NCBI GenBank assembly: GCA_008360955.1
Contig: LUCM01004024.1
Location: 8,753 to 72,752 of the forward strand
Direction: 5' to 3'
DNA from: Fasciolopsis buskii
Taxonomy: Eukaryota; Platyhelminthes; Trematoda; Plagiorchiida; Fasciolidae
DNA length: 64,000 nt
Within the stretch, counting starts at the first letter, position 1; each line of letters starts with the position of its first letter. The translations under genes were made by a program, and so were the position numbers. The notes beneath the pieces are model-generated. The model was not told the DNA's origin. It made no database searches and was given only the letters and a program-made list of their open reading frames with translations. Of the stretch, positions 11,861-24,499 are shown in pieces.

Positions 11861-14185
11861 AGGCACCGCCGTGCGCCAGCACTGTATAAATATCGAGCGG
11901 CTTTGGTCTTTTCTCCAAAGATGTCGCTTTCAGTGGTTTGCTCATGCTCTCCACCGGCCGAAGACGGAATTGACGAAAAAGAGCCTACTGTCGTCACCCT
12001 TTTCAGACTGAAAAATGTCCCCTTGGTGGTCACTTGAAGACGCGAGTTAAGGCATGGTTGGCTGGAATCAGGGACATTCAAGAAGCCGTTTATCCTCTCG
12101 CAGTATCTAGTCGCATAAGAGTAAAAAAAGTATATACATATGTAGTAATGATATAAATCGATCAGTGGGTGTATATACATCTATCGACGGCAGTGTAGTT
12201 GCATGGTGATCAGTAGCAACAGCAACGAGGTGGCACGATTTCTAGCCAGAGTGGCTGGCGATTGAATGACCCGTTAAAGTGCGCTATAACAATGATAAGA
12301 AAACGAAGCGTCTACGAAGTCACTAAACAGTCGAATAACACCCAGTTGGATGAGTTAATCGTTTGGCGCGTCCGCGGAGGAGCAGTGGAACAGAAAACAG
12401 TTAATAAGATGAACAAAACTCAAAAGGAACTATATTTGCTTTTCATGATGAAACTGAATTTTCGTAGGCTCCCTTTACTCATTCGTGTTAGTTGCCTTCC
12501 TCGGTACAAGATACTACTTGATCTGTATAAACTGGTATGTATCTAAGTATGAAATCCATTCCAGCAGTGTCATATATCGAGGTATCTCCTTTATTCAGTT
12601 TAAACGAGACCAGAAATACAAAGAAAACCTTAATTAGTTGAATTTGGTGAGAAATGTCACGGTTTAACAACCCACGATTCCCGATACCTATCTGCTGCTT
12701 AAAAGCTGTTATTAATGGGACGTGAAATCCTACACCGAAGCGTTCTAATGTACTGTCTCAAAATGCCCACGAGTGCCCAAATTGCTCCCATTTTTGACCA
12801 CATAGACGGAATTAGTTTGAAGAACATCCCAAACGTAAATCGTGCAGTGTTTATCCCTGCCTCACATGAACATATATATAAAACAAGAAATCGTCACTAA
12901 TCCGTTGTCTTATATCAATAGACTTATTTACTTCTGTTCTTCCCTGAGTCAGCGCGATTTGGATGATTGTTTTGCTATGACTGCAAGCAGCCACGAAACT
13001 ACAACTTAAGGTTTTACTTGAGACAGACAGAATCACCAGTCAAAGCCGGCAACTTACTTTCCGAAAAATTTTCAAGTGCGTCAGATTTTTTTCTGGTAGG
13101 ATTCAGCGGCGCAGTTGGCAGGAACCATTTAAGCATATGACATAAACTACAAAGGATAACATGAGCATGAACTTCACAGCAATAGCGAATAAATCGGAAT
13201 CGAGCGAGACTTGAATTGTGTCAAAAAACGACGTGTAATTTCTAACACATCTTTGTCGATGGAGAATATAACTGGCCGATATTTCGGTTATCGTGAATAA
13301 CTTTAATAGAATGATCAGTTGACTGATAACCTGTCTTGAGAAAGGTTATCCACGGTAACCAGAATAGTGGCCAGTTACATCCTGTGCCGAGAATGTTATC
13401 ACCGATCTTTGAAAACGTCCGTATGTTGCAGTGTTTGCTTCTGTTGATTGAGTTTCACAGTTGTATCACAACTAATGAAAACAGATCACTGTGGAACTTG
13501 TTTCTTATTGGTTGTTCACCTCGGTTAAGATGAAAACGTAACCTAATTATTTTGTCTCAGTGAAGGACACTGAATAATAGATATGCCATGGTTCGAGAAC
13601 GGAGGGGAATAAAACAACTGTTCAATTACTGCGGGCTATGATTTTTATCGTCGAAGTTTCCTTGTGCCTTAGAAAACTTCTACATCAACTTTAATTGTTT
13701 CTCCACTGTTGGATCGTGTTCCACTGACCCGGCAAGGTTTTTCTGGAGAGGCGCATGAATCAGTCAACCGACCATTGGCTCGTTTGGAAGAATTGCTAGC
13801 TTGCAGATCGCTCTTGGATGTACAAATGCTAGGGGCACATCGTCAAATAAAAAGGCTTGCTCCGAGCGGTGCGACCAAGTAATATCATAGTCCACAGCGC
13901 ATACACATACAAACATGTCTGGTCTTACAACGAACGTTTTGCACTCTTCTGTCATTCAAAATGCGTCTTTCTATCGTACACAGCTGTTTGTTTCTCCAAT
14001 GGCTCTTGCTATTTTTCTTTCCGCCCAGTATTCCCGCATGTCGGAAGCTACAGTCGGCCTTACTAACGGCAGTGTCGTTGGAAGTTCTGTCCCTGTTTTT
14101 TCCGTCCGTCTTCAGTGCAAATCTTACGAAACACGCTTCTTTGTCTTTGATGTCCCTTCAAACTAACCACGTTGATACATATAGA
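11861..14185. other. non-coding, no recognisable feature
   Basis: AT-rich compared with the flanking elements. Small open frames (for example 12262-12546 plus) show no family signature. I see no RNA gene or clear repeat. Confidence 0.5.
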
Positions 14186-14189
14186 ACAA

Positions 14190-14455
14190 CCGACAAGTTT
14201 AGCTCGTACGCTGGAGTCCTTAGTTGTCGATGTGTGCTATATCCGCGAGGCTCGCATCCAACACTCCAGCTCCGTCATTCAACTGACATCCCTATCTCGA
14301 CTTCTGGTGTTTTCATCCGCGCCTTTATGGGTCCGCTGAGGTTGCGCCTTCTGGTTTTGCTGGTGTTGGAGTGTCTCAATGAAAGCGCTGAGACTGCACT
14401 GCGTAACTGGATCCCAGTGACATCCGGCTATGCGCAGGTTTATGCAGATTAAGAC
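14190..14455 (+). pseudogene. RTE copy B endonuclease, proximal part
   Basis: The distal open frame shows SAETALRNWIPVTSGYAQV (14380-14440), equivalent to the KAEAALLDWIPVNGRLCAM segment of copy A. The match ends at about 14455-14470, in the middle of the domain, where an unrelated purine-rich stretch begins. The frame changes once near 14290. Confidence 0.7.
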
Positions 14456-14469
14456 ATCATTGCTTCGAT

Positions 14470-15303
14470 AGACGCGAATTAGTCTTCTTATTGCGCGAGT
14501 TGATTTGAAGTAAAAGGGGCAAGTCCTATAATCAAAGACACCAAAAAGGTGGATGAGGGTGGGGAACATTGAAGTAAGATTCAACTTGTTGACTGATTCT
14601 AAAAACAGAAAGATTGTTAACTGTTAGGGATACGGAAAGTGGAAGAGTGTTCAGGGAAACAAAGGAAGACTGAAACAGAGAGGTTCGACATCTAGAGATG
14701 TTTTGTTAGGGCTGACTAACCGCCTGAACGCGAGAAAAAACGGGAGTCATGGGAAGGAGAACTACCGAAGCCAGTTCTGAAACCAAACTAATAACGATGG
14801 AAAGGAGATAGTGAAACAGCCGATTAGCGATTAGCAAACGGTTGCAGATTGGAGGTCAGGGGTCAACCGAATGGGTTTCCGTTCAATTCTATCAAGAGAA
14901 GAAATAGCGGTGGACGAAGGTCTCATACGCATAACTCCGTTATTCAAGTGTCAGGCGGATTTGAGCTTTGCGTAAAAGGTCGGCGGGTGTAAAAACCATT
15001 GGGCGCAGAATAGAAAACCAACCGTGTGTGCAACACGAGACGCAAACGTTAGCACAAGGGGAAAGCAACAAGGTGAGGAATTTAACCGGAGAGAATAAGG
15101 AAGACGTTTGAGTGAACTAGAAAGAAAAGAAGTCTTGGAAGCAATGAAACAGACATGGTTGGTGGAGTCCCAGAGAATCGCAGAGATTTCTTCTAGATCG
15201 GATGAGAACAGTGCGATCCTAATCGAAGTTAGTAGTTTCCTGGGGAGTAGTGGAGTAGAAAAGAGAGCAGTGGAAAGTAATATGATCGGTAAACATTGAA
15301 GGG
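14470..15303. other. unidentified insertion inside RTE copy B
   Basis: About 830 bp separate two halves of one endonuclease domain that lie only some 20 codons apart in copy A. The plus strand is markedly purine-rich (many GAGA and GGAA runs). A minus-strand open frame of 138 codons (15367-14951) covers much of it and extends into the RTE flank, which argues against it being the inserted gene. I find no RT, transposase or tRNA motif and no obvious terminal repeats. It could be a non-autonomous element or a segmental insertion. Confidence 0.45.
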
Positions 15304-15304
15304 T

Positions 15305-15640
15305 GCTAGAGGCTTCAGCCTGCGCATCTACAGATTGCAGCCCAGACGCAATAGCAGACATTATCAAAAGCTTGAATACCTGTTGCGCACAGGAAAACGA
15401 GATGAAGCTGTAATTTTAGGAGACATGAATGATAGAGTAGGTTTGCTGTCTTCAAATGAAGCGGGTTTAAGAAACCCCTATGGTCTCAGCTCTTTCTCTC
15501 ATGAAAACGAGAAGCATTTGTTGACCCTGTATTTAGCTCATCGATTGGTTCTAAATAGAATGACTTGTAGGGACTCCAGTAGCTGGTGCTCTCTCTACTC
15601 GAGTCAGCGATAGACCCAGATCCATCAAGTCACAAATAGC
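15305..15640 (+). pseudogene. RTE copy B endonuclease, distal part
   Basis: The frame 15296-15613 carries YLLRTGKRDEAVILGDMNDR and GLSSFSHENEKHLLTLYLAH. These correspond to the VVVAGDFNAQFG and NGERFLQFCADSHLF segments of copy A. The catalytic AGDFN is altered to LGDMN but keeps D and N. The frame shifts near 15360 and is lost after 15610. Confidence 0.72.
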
Positions 15641-16309
15641 CACAAACGACGAGGTTTCTAGATTACCGGTCGATATGGTGCACTCCCCTCAACTCCGCCC
15701 GCCCGTCTGTCTGTCTGTGTGCTTTGGCGGGCACCCAAAACGCACGACAAAGTGTTGTTTAGACTGCTGTACGCTCTCTAATACAACTCGGTTTTCAATT
15801 CGCTGATGCACACTGGCTAAAAAGCTAGAATCGCCCCCGTCTTATAACGTCAAGGAGCATTGAACTCTTATCAGTAATGTCCTGCATTCTGCTGGCTGAG
15901 AAAGTTGTGGCCTGACAAGATGCGTTATGACATTCTGGATTTTTTCTGAGTCTCTTCGTCTTAACACACCCCAGCCTATCCCGATTTGCAACGAGTATGC
16001 CGAGGGACCTGGTGCATTATACAGGGAGTATGTTGAGGCCATGGGAAATTCCCTCAAACTTTTTCACTTCATCTGAGGGTGAGCGAAACGGTTTGTAAAG
16101 CTGAAGACTCGCCCACCTATAATCAGCAGCGTCGCCTTGTACGCTAGGCAGAGTATTTTGAACCATGGTTTAGCTACCATTACCTATCAGCTCCCCCAAC
16201 ACGTACTAGGACACACATCTCGCGACTTGTTTTAACAGCTCCACCTTCTGAAGCAGAGATCTGCAAGGAAATCCAAGCCTTAGGAAGTCATAAATAACCG
16301 GAATTCAAT

Positions 16310-16880
16310 TGTCTCCCTTGTATTCCCAATTCTTTTCAACTCTGCCATAGAGGATGTGTCTCAGGCGATGGATTTTAACCCCTCAGGAGACAGTCTTGAT
16401 TTCGAGTGTGCCGATGATATTGCCTTGCTAAGCGACGATACACAGGCATTTCAAAATTCGTTGGACCTGTTGGGGATCAAAGCGTTCAGATACAACTTGT
16501 GCTTTGCACCTTTTAAGTGCAGCCTACTTTTTCAAGAGTGGCATGAAGCTGCGCTTGCACTCATCTTTTGTAGTGATCGGTTATAGATAGTCAATAACTT
16601 TAAGTACCTTGGGAGTCTAATTAAACCTCATGGAGATGTTGGGAAGGTGATCACATCACGAATGGCGAAAACCAGAGCATCTTTCACGACTTTGCGTCAC
16701 TTGTGGCTCCGCCATGACATCCAGGTTTTATCAAGGGAAAGGTTTACAGTGTCGCAGTTTGCAGTGTTCTTTACAGTCACGAGATCTGACCTCTTCACAT
16801 TCAGGATGCCCGACGATTTTCTGTATTCGACCAGCGATGTTTCTGACGTATTTCTCGAGTCCGGTACGAACATCGGGTGA
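16310..16880 (+). pseudogene. RTE copy B reverse transcriptase, palm/thumb remnant
   Basis: Starts in the motif following QGCP (VFPILFNSAIEDV) and runs through the catalytic loop read as DFECADDIALLSDD at 16400-16430 (Y replaced by C), then NLCFAPFKCSLLFQEWHEA, a stop at 16585, FKYLGSLIKPHGD and RASFTTLRHLWLRHDIQVLS. Motif A and the fingers are missing, so the deletion predates or caused loss of activity. The terminal CETW block is not recognisable. Confidence 0.78.
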
Positions 16881-19800
16881 ACAATGAAGAGGTGCGTGAT
16901 AGTGTATTGGGACAGACAATTGTCCTCTAGCTGAGGTAATCGCTCTACATTATCTTCGGCGGTTTGGGCACACACGGCCTATGGTTGTCCGCCGCCTAAT
17001 TTTCGTACTTTTTTCACGGGCTGAGCAATGTAGGCTGAAACAAAGCGGATGCCAGGCTGTACCTTGGCTTAGAGATGTAAATAAGTTAGATCCGGCTCTG
17101 TTATCGGCTGGTGCTTCTGAATGGTTGGTAGTTTGCAGTAGCAGGGGCTTTGGTGTGAATTTCCAAACGATTCTTCATGCAGTGTCAAGGACTAACTTAG
17201 CATTAGAAATCATGGAAACAGCATGCGGCTTTTTGATCCTTGTTAGGGTGAATCATCAGTAGTGCATATCCATCGCTCCGGAACTGTGACGCGGATGCTG
17301 GACGAACGTTTGTGAGTCCAACTTGTTACCCATTACGCCAGCCCAGGAGAGTTTCAACGACTGACGGAACATGAACACTACATGATTCTGCGCCCAGAAG
17401 AGTAACTTGATTTTTCAGGCCACACCTTTTAACACACCAGGTTTATGGATGTGTTGTGTTAATTCCTTCGCTCCCCACTCCCGTCTCGATTGTTATGGAC
17501 TGCTTATGATTCGTCCCAACAAGTATCAAACATCTGTACACCGCTTCCTTAATTTCCAATGCCAAATTCGACGTTGACACCGCATGACGAATCTTTTGGA
17601 AATTTACATCATTTTACGGACGTTATTTCTCGAATATTTGTTCAAACATTCGCGACAATTTTTTTAAATCTGTTTTTTCTGTATCCTGTTTTTCTTTTTC
17701 TTCGTGATAGTGGTAGTTATGACCAATATTGTGGCAGTCGTTTAAGGAAAATTATTCGACTGATGGCTTATCACTTCACTGGCAGACAGGTATATGTTGC
17801 TTGAATGACCCCGTGCGATGCACCCTGAATTTTTCTATCCCTGATAGTCACTGACTCCGATGATGCAGACCCATTATTTGAACCAAAATACCAATCTTTT
17901 TATTAAGCTACGGATAATTTGAATTTATAATGGATTCTTGCCACATTTATCTCATGTGCAAACACGTGGAAGCAAATTCTTTGGATTTTTTCTACCCTCT
18001 TGCGAGTATCCTTAGAGTACGTCGCACTACACAGCCGGTTTTCAGGATGACTGACTTCATTCAGTATATTGATATTCCTCCGTGAAATGCGGTTTTCTTA
18101 AAAATATGATGTTTTTTATTAGTTCAGGTTATATGGCAAATGTAGACAAAGCAACATGTGAAGTCTCTTTGTCTTTGATGATCTTAGATATTTTTGGGTT
18201 GGGTATATTTGATACTTTAGCGGATTTACACCAGGTGAATATTACATTCAAAACTAGTGTGAGCACTATTTTCTTCCCTACACAAACTCAAACAGTGGAA
18301 ATTCATCCAGTGATGTAGACATGGAGTTTATTTTTCTTGCAACAACTTCAATATTGGAGATTTTAACGAGCATTTGCTCTCATACAACAGAGACGATATT
18401 CAGGTCCTGAACAAAATAACAATATAATCTGACCAAAAAGCTTATGCTGTTGTTCCCAATAACAGTGAGCTAAACACTGTTTGGCTTCCGCGTCTCGTGG
18501 CCAACACAATGCTAGATTTACCGCATCGTCAAAGAAAACGTCCCGAACTTGATACATGTATGGACTGAAAAGACTGTTTCCCTTATCCCCGAAATTGCGG
18601 ATGGTTGGGTTAACCATTCTTCTCTCTCGGACTGGTAAGATAACACGGAATCGCACGGCAATCGTATGTGAGTCGCCCGTCAAAGCAGTGTATCACGAAA
18701 CCGGAGAGGGGTAATGACCAGTTGATTATTTTAGGGCGTTGTTTTGATGCAGGTGGGCGATGTGAGTACCAGTTTAACTTCTCATGGGACTGGTCAAAAG
18801 AAGCCATAGCGATAAGTTAACCAACAGCCAGCTGGGCACTACGACAAACCATGTTTATGGTCAGTGGAACCACCCGTATACTCGGTTCAAGTGAACAATT
18901 AACTCGTTCGTTTAATGACAAATCTATGAAGTACAACGCGAACGCATTGCGAAATAAACCACAAATACGGAAACCATGATCAGGTTAAGATAGGAATAGG
19001 AGCCAGCTACCTTTCGGAACTTCTACAAAATCCATGCGGCAAGAAATAACCTGGTCTCTGTACTGTTGTCCCCCTAAAACAACAATTGTGGTTTGATAGA
19101 TAGACAAAGGTTAATATTGCAGAATGTTCGTTGTTGTTTTAACAAGTATTTATGAAAATAAGTCACACAACAAAGGTGAACTAAATATTGAAGTATTCCA
19201 CCGAGAGCTAATTCTTCTCCAAGTGGATGCCCGCAGTTTCCTTTTACAGAGGCAGTTAACAGCTTTTTGCTTATGAAATGCATGTTTTACAGTACTTTGT
19301 CTGATTTTCGAATCATATCCCAGCTTGCGTGGCTCGTAGCTTTGTAGGTGCATTTAGTTCTGGAATCTAGACTATGAGTCAGGTGATCGAACTGAACCTA
19401 ATCGAGAAGGAATAGTTTTCCTACATACTACCCCCCCCTCAGAAAATCAGCGTGCAAACGTCTGACTAGTCCAGCATGATATTCTGAGGTAATTTCATTC
19501 AACCCACGCAGTGCATACCCTTGTGTGTGAGATCGAGTCCCCCCTTGACCCAGATGAGGTCAAGCACACTGATTGCCCCGACGGTTTATTTCATTCAGGG
19601 ATTGTGAAAGAATAGCTTTCATTTTTTGGACCCGTAAACTAACCCGTTCAATCGTCACAGTGGTCAGCAGCAGCCTGAAGATTTGTCGCAGATGCGAGAT
19701 AAACCCTTGATAGCCAGTTCATTGTGCTGTGACTTGTGTATATCCGAGAACCGTGCTGCCATAAACTTCTGATATGGAGTTCAAACAATAGCGAAGACGC

Positions 19801-19914
19801 TTCAAGTTGCAATTCTACCACCGGCGATTATTTCTGCATTCGACAGTCCTTAAGTGATCAGGGATCCTTTCCTGACATGAAGTTGGCTGCAATATGCTTG
19901 ATCATCTAACTTAC

Positions 19915-19934
19915 TATTATTATTATTATTACTT
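19915..19934. repeat. (TTA)n microsatellite
   Basis: About six uninterrupted ATT/TTA units in AT-rich intergenic DNA. Confidence 0.85.
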
Positions 19935-22053
19935 CAACCGTCAGCTCCAAATTCCCAATTGGGTTATAAATGGGAAGCGACATTGTCCTTGATCATTTAT
20001 TCAAACGAACAATTTAACTGACAAAGAGTAATAAATAACGAGCTATCATTGTGACCAGAAGAAATATTGACTGCTACTTCCAGGAGTGGAATCACATGTT
20101 CTGAACACTGCAAAATGTATCCGATCTCCTGACTTCCATATCTGACAGCCCCCTGTTAATCCCGACACATTGGTTTCACTAAATAACGGGTGTAACGGAT
20201 AAAAGGTAAAAATTAATTGCTCAGCTAAGGATAATGATATAGAACAAAAGGTAAACCAGTCCAATCTGCCACCACAAAAGCCAGCTTAACATTCCCGGCC
20301 CTATTGATTGGATTCGGTAGTATAAAATTTGTAATATTACCATACACAAAACAGACAACCAAGTATACTCAGTTTGCTAAGGTTTTCTGATTCGTACCTG
20401 TTGAATTCCTCTGTAAAAGCTCCCAGCAGGAATATGCTTGATCCCAGATGGTGTCAAGAGGACTTTTTCCTTTTTTATTTTGTTCCTTATTTCCAGGATG
20501 ATCAAGTTTTATTTGGACTCAAAGGAGATTTCCTTGAGAATTGAAATAAATTGACTGTCACACTCAGATTATCTCCAGTTTACCTTTTCAATAGTTTGGC
20601 TGTAGCAATTACAATCACGAAAAAGCAGAGCGTCCCAAAATCTTGTTCTCATTGGGGGAAAAAAGTTAAGCTTGGATAGAAAAACCTTCCAACGCTATTA
20701 CTAGGACCGGAAACGGTCAAAACGTATCTAGATTAAAATTTTCGAAAAGCTTCCATATTTGCTGCACACCAAAGATTTTGAAAAAAATGCTCCTAACAAA
20801 TTGTATGAAGGGGTTTTAGTCAATTATTCCCGGATGCGCGGCATGGGGTCAGCGATACTGATCGATGGTGAGCATTCAATTGACCGCACGCGACATAAGG
20901 TCCATGGATTTAGGCATTGAATCATAAATGGTTTGGCCGGAGGCAGCTTGTTCTCGTGCTTTTGATTATCGGTAATTTCCCAGTAACTGGCCTGTTTCAA
21001 TGGTTGGTTTACCAAATACGACTGCGAATAGTGCTGCAATGGTTACTACAAAATAACACATGCAAATCCTAAAGTGAAATAAAAAATGTCATCCAATTAT
21101 TTAAGCTGATGGGCCAACACTTTACGGTTGACAATATAAATGTGCAGCAGCAAACAAATAAGATATTGCCTTTTTTCAGCGATGCTCCAGAAAAAAACAC
21201 GTTTTGCTCCCGTATGTCGGGTCCTTTTTTTCCTCCGATGGATGATTTTATTTCATGAAACCCTGAAGGAAAGTTGCCTTTTATCTCAAACAGTTCACCT
21301 ATAGGCTATCAATGAAAGATATATGGAAACAAGCATTTTCCTGTCACCGCGAAAATTTCTGTTCCATCTATGATTCGTCTTATTTTTTAACAAAGAGCAA
21401 GCAGAAGTGACTGATGCACATTTTTACTGGCAAATATTTGCTCCTTAAATAAGGTACGACTGCCTTTTTGTGACATGCCCAACTACCCAAGATAGTACAT
21501 TATTTTATTTTGGGGTGGCCTAGACGAATTACACTTATTTTATGATGTATTGCCTCATTTTGTTTGAAGGAATACCAAAACTCAGGGTGTATTTAGGACG
21601 ATTGAAGCATACAGGTTACTTATCTCGAAATGTATTAATACCTAATTTTCTAACTGTTAATCATTATCTTTTATGCTACTTATATCACATAGTCAAAAAC
21701 TGGCTCGACAAATTCACGAATTCACACTGATATCTTGCAGAGTTAGATGTTACTCGATGGTTAGTTGTTTGGTCAAGTTCATGCTAAGGGTCTAAGTAAT
21801 CAATACGAACGTGCAATGAATAGCCGGACAGAATCTTGAACGCAATATCACTTATTCCTCCTAGAACTGATTTGAGGATGGCATGCTATTTATAGAAGGT
21901 ATTTATCAGCATAAACCTCGTAAAATAGAGGAATGTTGCGTTGTTGGTTCTATTTTGTGGTGTCCGAGAAGTGATTTAAATGGGTGAAAAAGACGCTTGA
22001 CATGATCTACTGACGAGTGAATGACGAATGAATGGTAATTGCAAAAGTAAAGG

Positions 22054-22076
22054 TAATAATAATAATAATAATAATA
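22054..22076. repeat. (AAT)n microsatellite
   Basis: About seven and a half perfect AAT units followed by imperfect AGT/CAGT repeats to about 22100. Confidence 0.9.
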
Positions 22077-22409
22077 GTGGCAGTAGTACAGTAGCAGTAT
22101 TACAATCAATAGGGCTGTTTGGATGATTATCAACTAGCTTATCTAGGATTATTTCGGACAATGTCAAAATCATCTCACCATCGCTAGGAAATTCATTTAA
22201 AACATTACAAATAACATTCCGCCTCATTCTTTTTTCCCCATATTTACTTCATCCCCATTGTGGTTAATTAATATTTCTCCGAAAATGTGATGACGCGTTT
22301 GTTCTTTCCACTATGTCGGAAACATTACTTAAAACCACATCGTTAGGTGGGGCTATATGTTATTTAAACGAAATAAAATTTGACTCGTCTTAGTTTTTAC
22401 CATAGTGGT

Positions 22410-22437
22410 ATTATTATTATTATTGTTATTATTAACA
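22410..22437. repeat. (TTA)n microsatellite, one interruption
   Basis: TTA/ATT units with a single ATTGTT interruption, near a cluster of further trinucleotide repeats. Confidence 0.85.
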
Positions 22438-24294
22438 GTTGTAGTAACAGAAGCAGTGTGAAATCACTATATCAATCGAAATAACATTACAAACAGATCG
22501 CATGCACAGAAAGAATCAAAAACCCTATCTGTGATCTTCTAATCTGACATGAATCGTCATAAATATAAAAAGAATTTTACAAGAGCAAAATGAAAAGTGG
22601 TTGCCTAGGAAATTTTACCTTCTAGTCGACTACGAGATGAGCAGAATGGTCACGATTCACTGCATAGCTGCAATTCTATTTTCTTCCGAAAATGCTAGGC
22701 GAATGGTCATAATCCAGCACTTGTCAAAACTACTGTGGAAGTGAATAATGAACACGTTCCGAGGTATTGCAGGTTAATTATTTTTGTTGTGGTTTGTCAT
22801 TAACTGAGAACAGCGCGACGTGAATGACATGCTGGTTAGTAAGTGTGAATCAGGAATAACTTTTAATGCTTTCAGTTCATTTTAAATCTGAAGGAAGCAC
22901 GGACCGTCGAAAGTACCGCCTGTTTTTTTACACAGAAAAGGGGGAAAAGTCTGTTCTACTCCTTCTCGGGGATATTTAATCTATTTTATTTCTCAGTCAC
23001 TATCTACCATTTCCATCAAATTTAGCGAAGAAAACGAAGTGGAACAGACAAAAATGTTCTTTTATTGGTTTTGAATGATCAACAATCACTGACCAATTCT
23101 TCTGCTGATTAATTTGTTCTGTTGGCATTCACCGACCTTCCCGTGTGGAGTCTTCGCTCCGATTAATGATTGGCGCAATCACTGTGATGTCAATTCATTT
23201 GCGTTGAGCTGATCAGAGTAGTGTTTATGTCCAGTCAGTACCCACTACCCTAATACCATGAACCGCTCTTATGCGGAAATTCTGAAGTTGTATACCAGTA
23301 TTACCTTCGAAACCGCTGGAGCAAATCCATGTATGTGCTTCGACGGCTCCGGCGATTTTGCTATACTCTGTATTATTCGGTCCTGCGTTAGCAAATATGC
23401 AGGGCTCTGACGCTTAACTACCATATTTAGTTGCACGATAATAGGAAACGTCTCAAGTCACGTTGCAGTGCACCTCATAACTTGGGCCAATAAAATGTTT
23501 AGGACTAAGGAGATAAGAACTACTCCAACACGAAGCGTTAACATTGCCGTCTATGTACTCATAATGATCAGTGCTAAAATCATGTATGTGAATTGTCCGC
23601 AACTATTTCTCGTTGGCAATGGTAGCATTTGATGCAGGTTCGATTTGCGCAAAGATATTTTTGTATGATGCTCAACTATGTCCGAGTAGGCTTAAAATGA
23701 ACTGTAGAATTTAACATAAATTATCAGCATGGTTATGTCATCCACTAATTCTCCTTGAGAGTGATACGCTTCCAGAAGTTTGTACCAGCAAATGGATGTT
23801 TGTGTGAAAATGAAATGATTTTTCAACAGTGCCCAAAATCGTTGCGGGCAGCGTCTTGTAAATATAAACATTGACGCTATCAAAAATAACAAATGCAACT
23901 TAATAACGACTTTTTCAAGAATTTTTGCGGTGGAATTTGTGGCCAAGGGAACTGAAGTGTAATCAACATAAGCCTTCCAAGCATCTCATATCTCAGTGAA
24001 CCTCCTAACCACAGAGTTATTTCATGCTGGTTGGATCATGTGCAATAATTCAACCACGAAGCCTGTTCAGTCAGCAGTGTCACTTTAAGTCGGTTAGCAT
24101 ACACACGAGTGTACACAAGGTATATACAGATTGACATCCTTTCTAAATTGTACTGTGTCACGAATTTGATGAAAGTGAATCAGGCTTTAATTCGCACTAA
24201 CTTCCGGTTTTTGTGATAAAGTCGTTTTATTAAACCAAAGGCAGATTCATCCTTCCTTAATCCACAGAAAACCGATACATTTTTCCTTTATCTT

Positions 24295-24450
24295 TTACTT
24301 TCTTTATTGATAAAATAGCAGTGCACATCATTTTCAGGAAAGTATCCGCGGCCAACAGAGGGCTACCGAGTAGGAAAGTTGGTCGGCGGTGGGAGAATTT
24401 GAACTCTCGACCTTCACGTCCAAACGCCACGACCTAGTCCCAGCTTGATA
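24295..24450 (-). repeat. tRNA-derived SINE-like remnant
   Basis: On the minus strand an A-box-like GACTAGGTCGTGG (24428-24440) is followed by a B-box-like GAGAGTTCAAATTCTCCC (24391-24408) at about tRNA spacing. Further along lies an A-rich end (AATAAAGAAAGTAAAAG, about 24290-24310). The acceptor stem is not complementary and the T stem is imperfect, so this is not a functional tRNA gene. A pol III-derived short interspersed element fits best. Confidence 0.5.
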
Positions 24451-24499
24451 CTCACGAACCGACGCCATTAGATACGCTCCAAAATTTACGTGGAACAAT

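Larger units (their letters stand above)
14190..16975 (+). mobile_element. RTE family-1 retrotransposon copy B, interrupted and deleted
   Basis: This plus-strand copy is the same protein family as 1.7-4.8 kb. The endonuclease start (14197-14455) contains VDVCYIREARIQHSSSVIQL, matching the equivalent stretch of copy A. The endonuclease then stops, about 830 bp of unrelated sequence follow, and the domain resumes near 15305 with STDCSPDA and, in another frame, ILGDMNDRVG. The N-terminal half of the RT is mostly deleted (between about 16280 and 16315), and the palm resumes at 16315 with VFPILFNSAIEDV. Stops, frameshifts, an insertion and a deletion make it an old copy. Confidence 0.82.
16976..24379. 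other. AT-rich non-coding stretch
   Basis: About 7.4 kb with no open frame resembling a protein family and no RNA gene that I can support. It holds trinucleotide microsatellites, listed separately, homopolymer T and A runs, and a run of C near 19431. It may be upstream flank of the intermediate filament gene, including its promoter, but no core promoter element stands out. Confidence 0.55.

Noticed and set aside
14951..15367. 138-codon minus-strand open frame as a gene
   Set aside because: No family motif, and it runs across the border of the insertion into RTE sequence, so it is probably a shadow frame.
24391..24440. tRNA gene on the minus strand
   Set aside because: A and B boxes are present, but the T stem and acceptor stem do not pair; it fits a SINE-like remnant.
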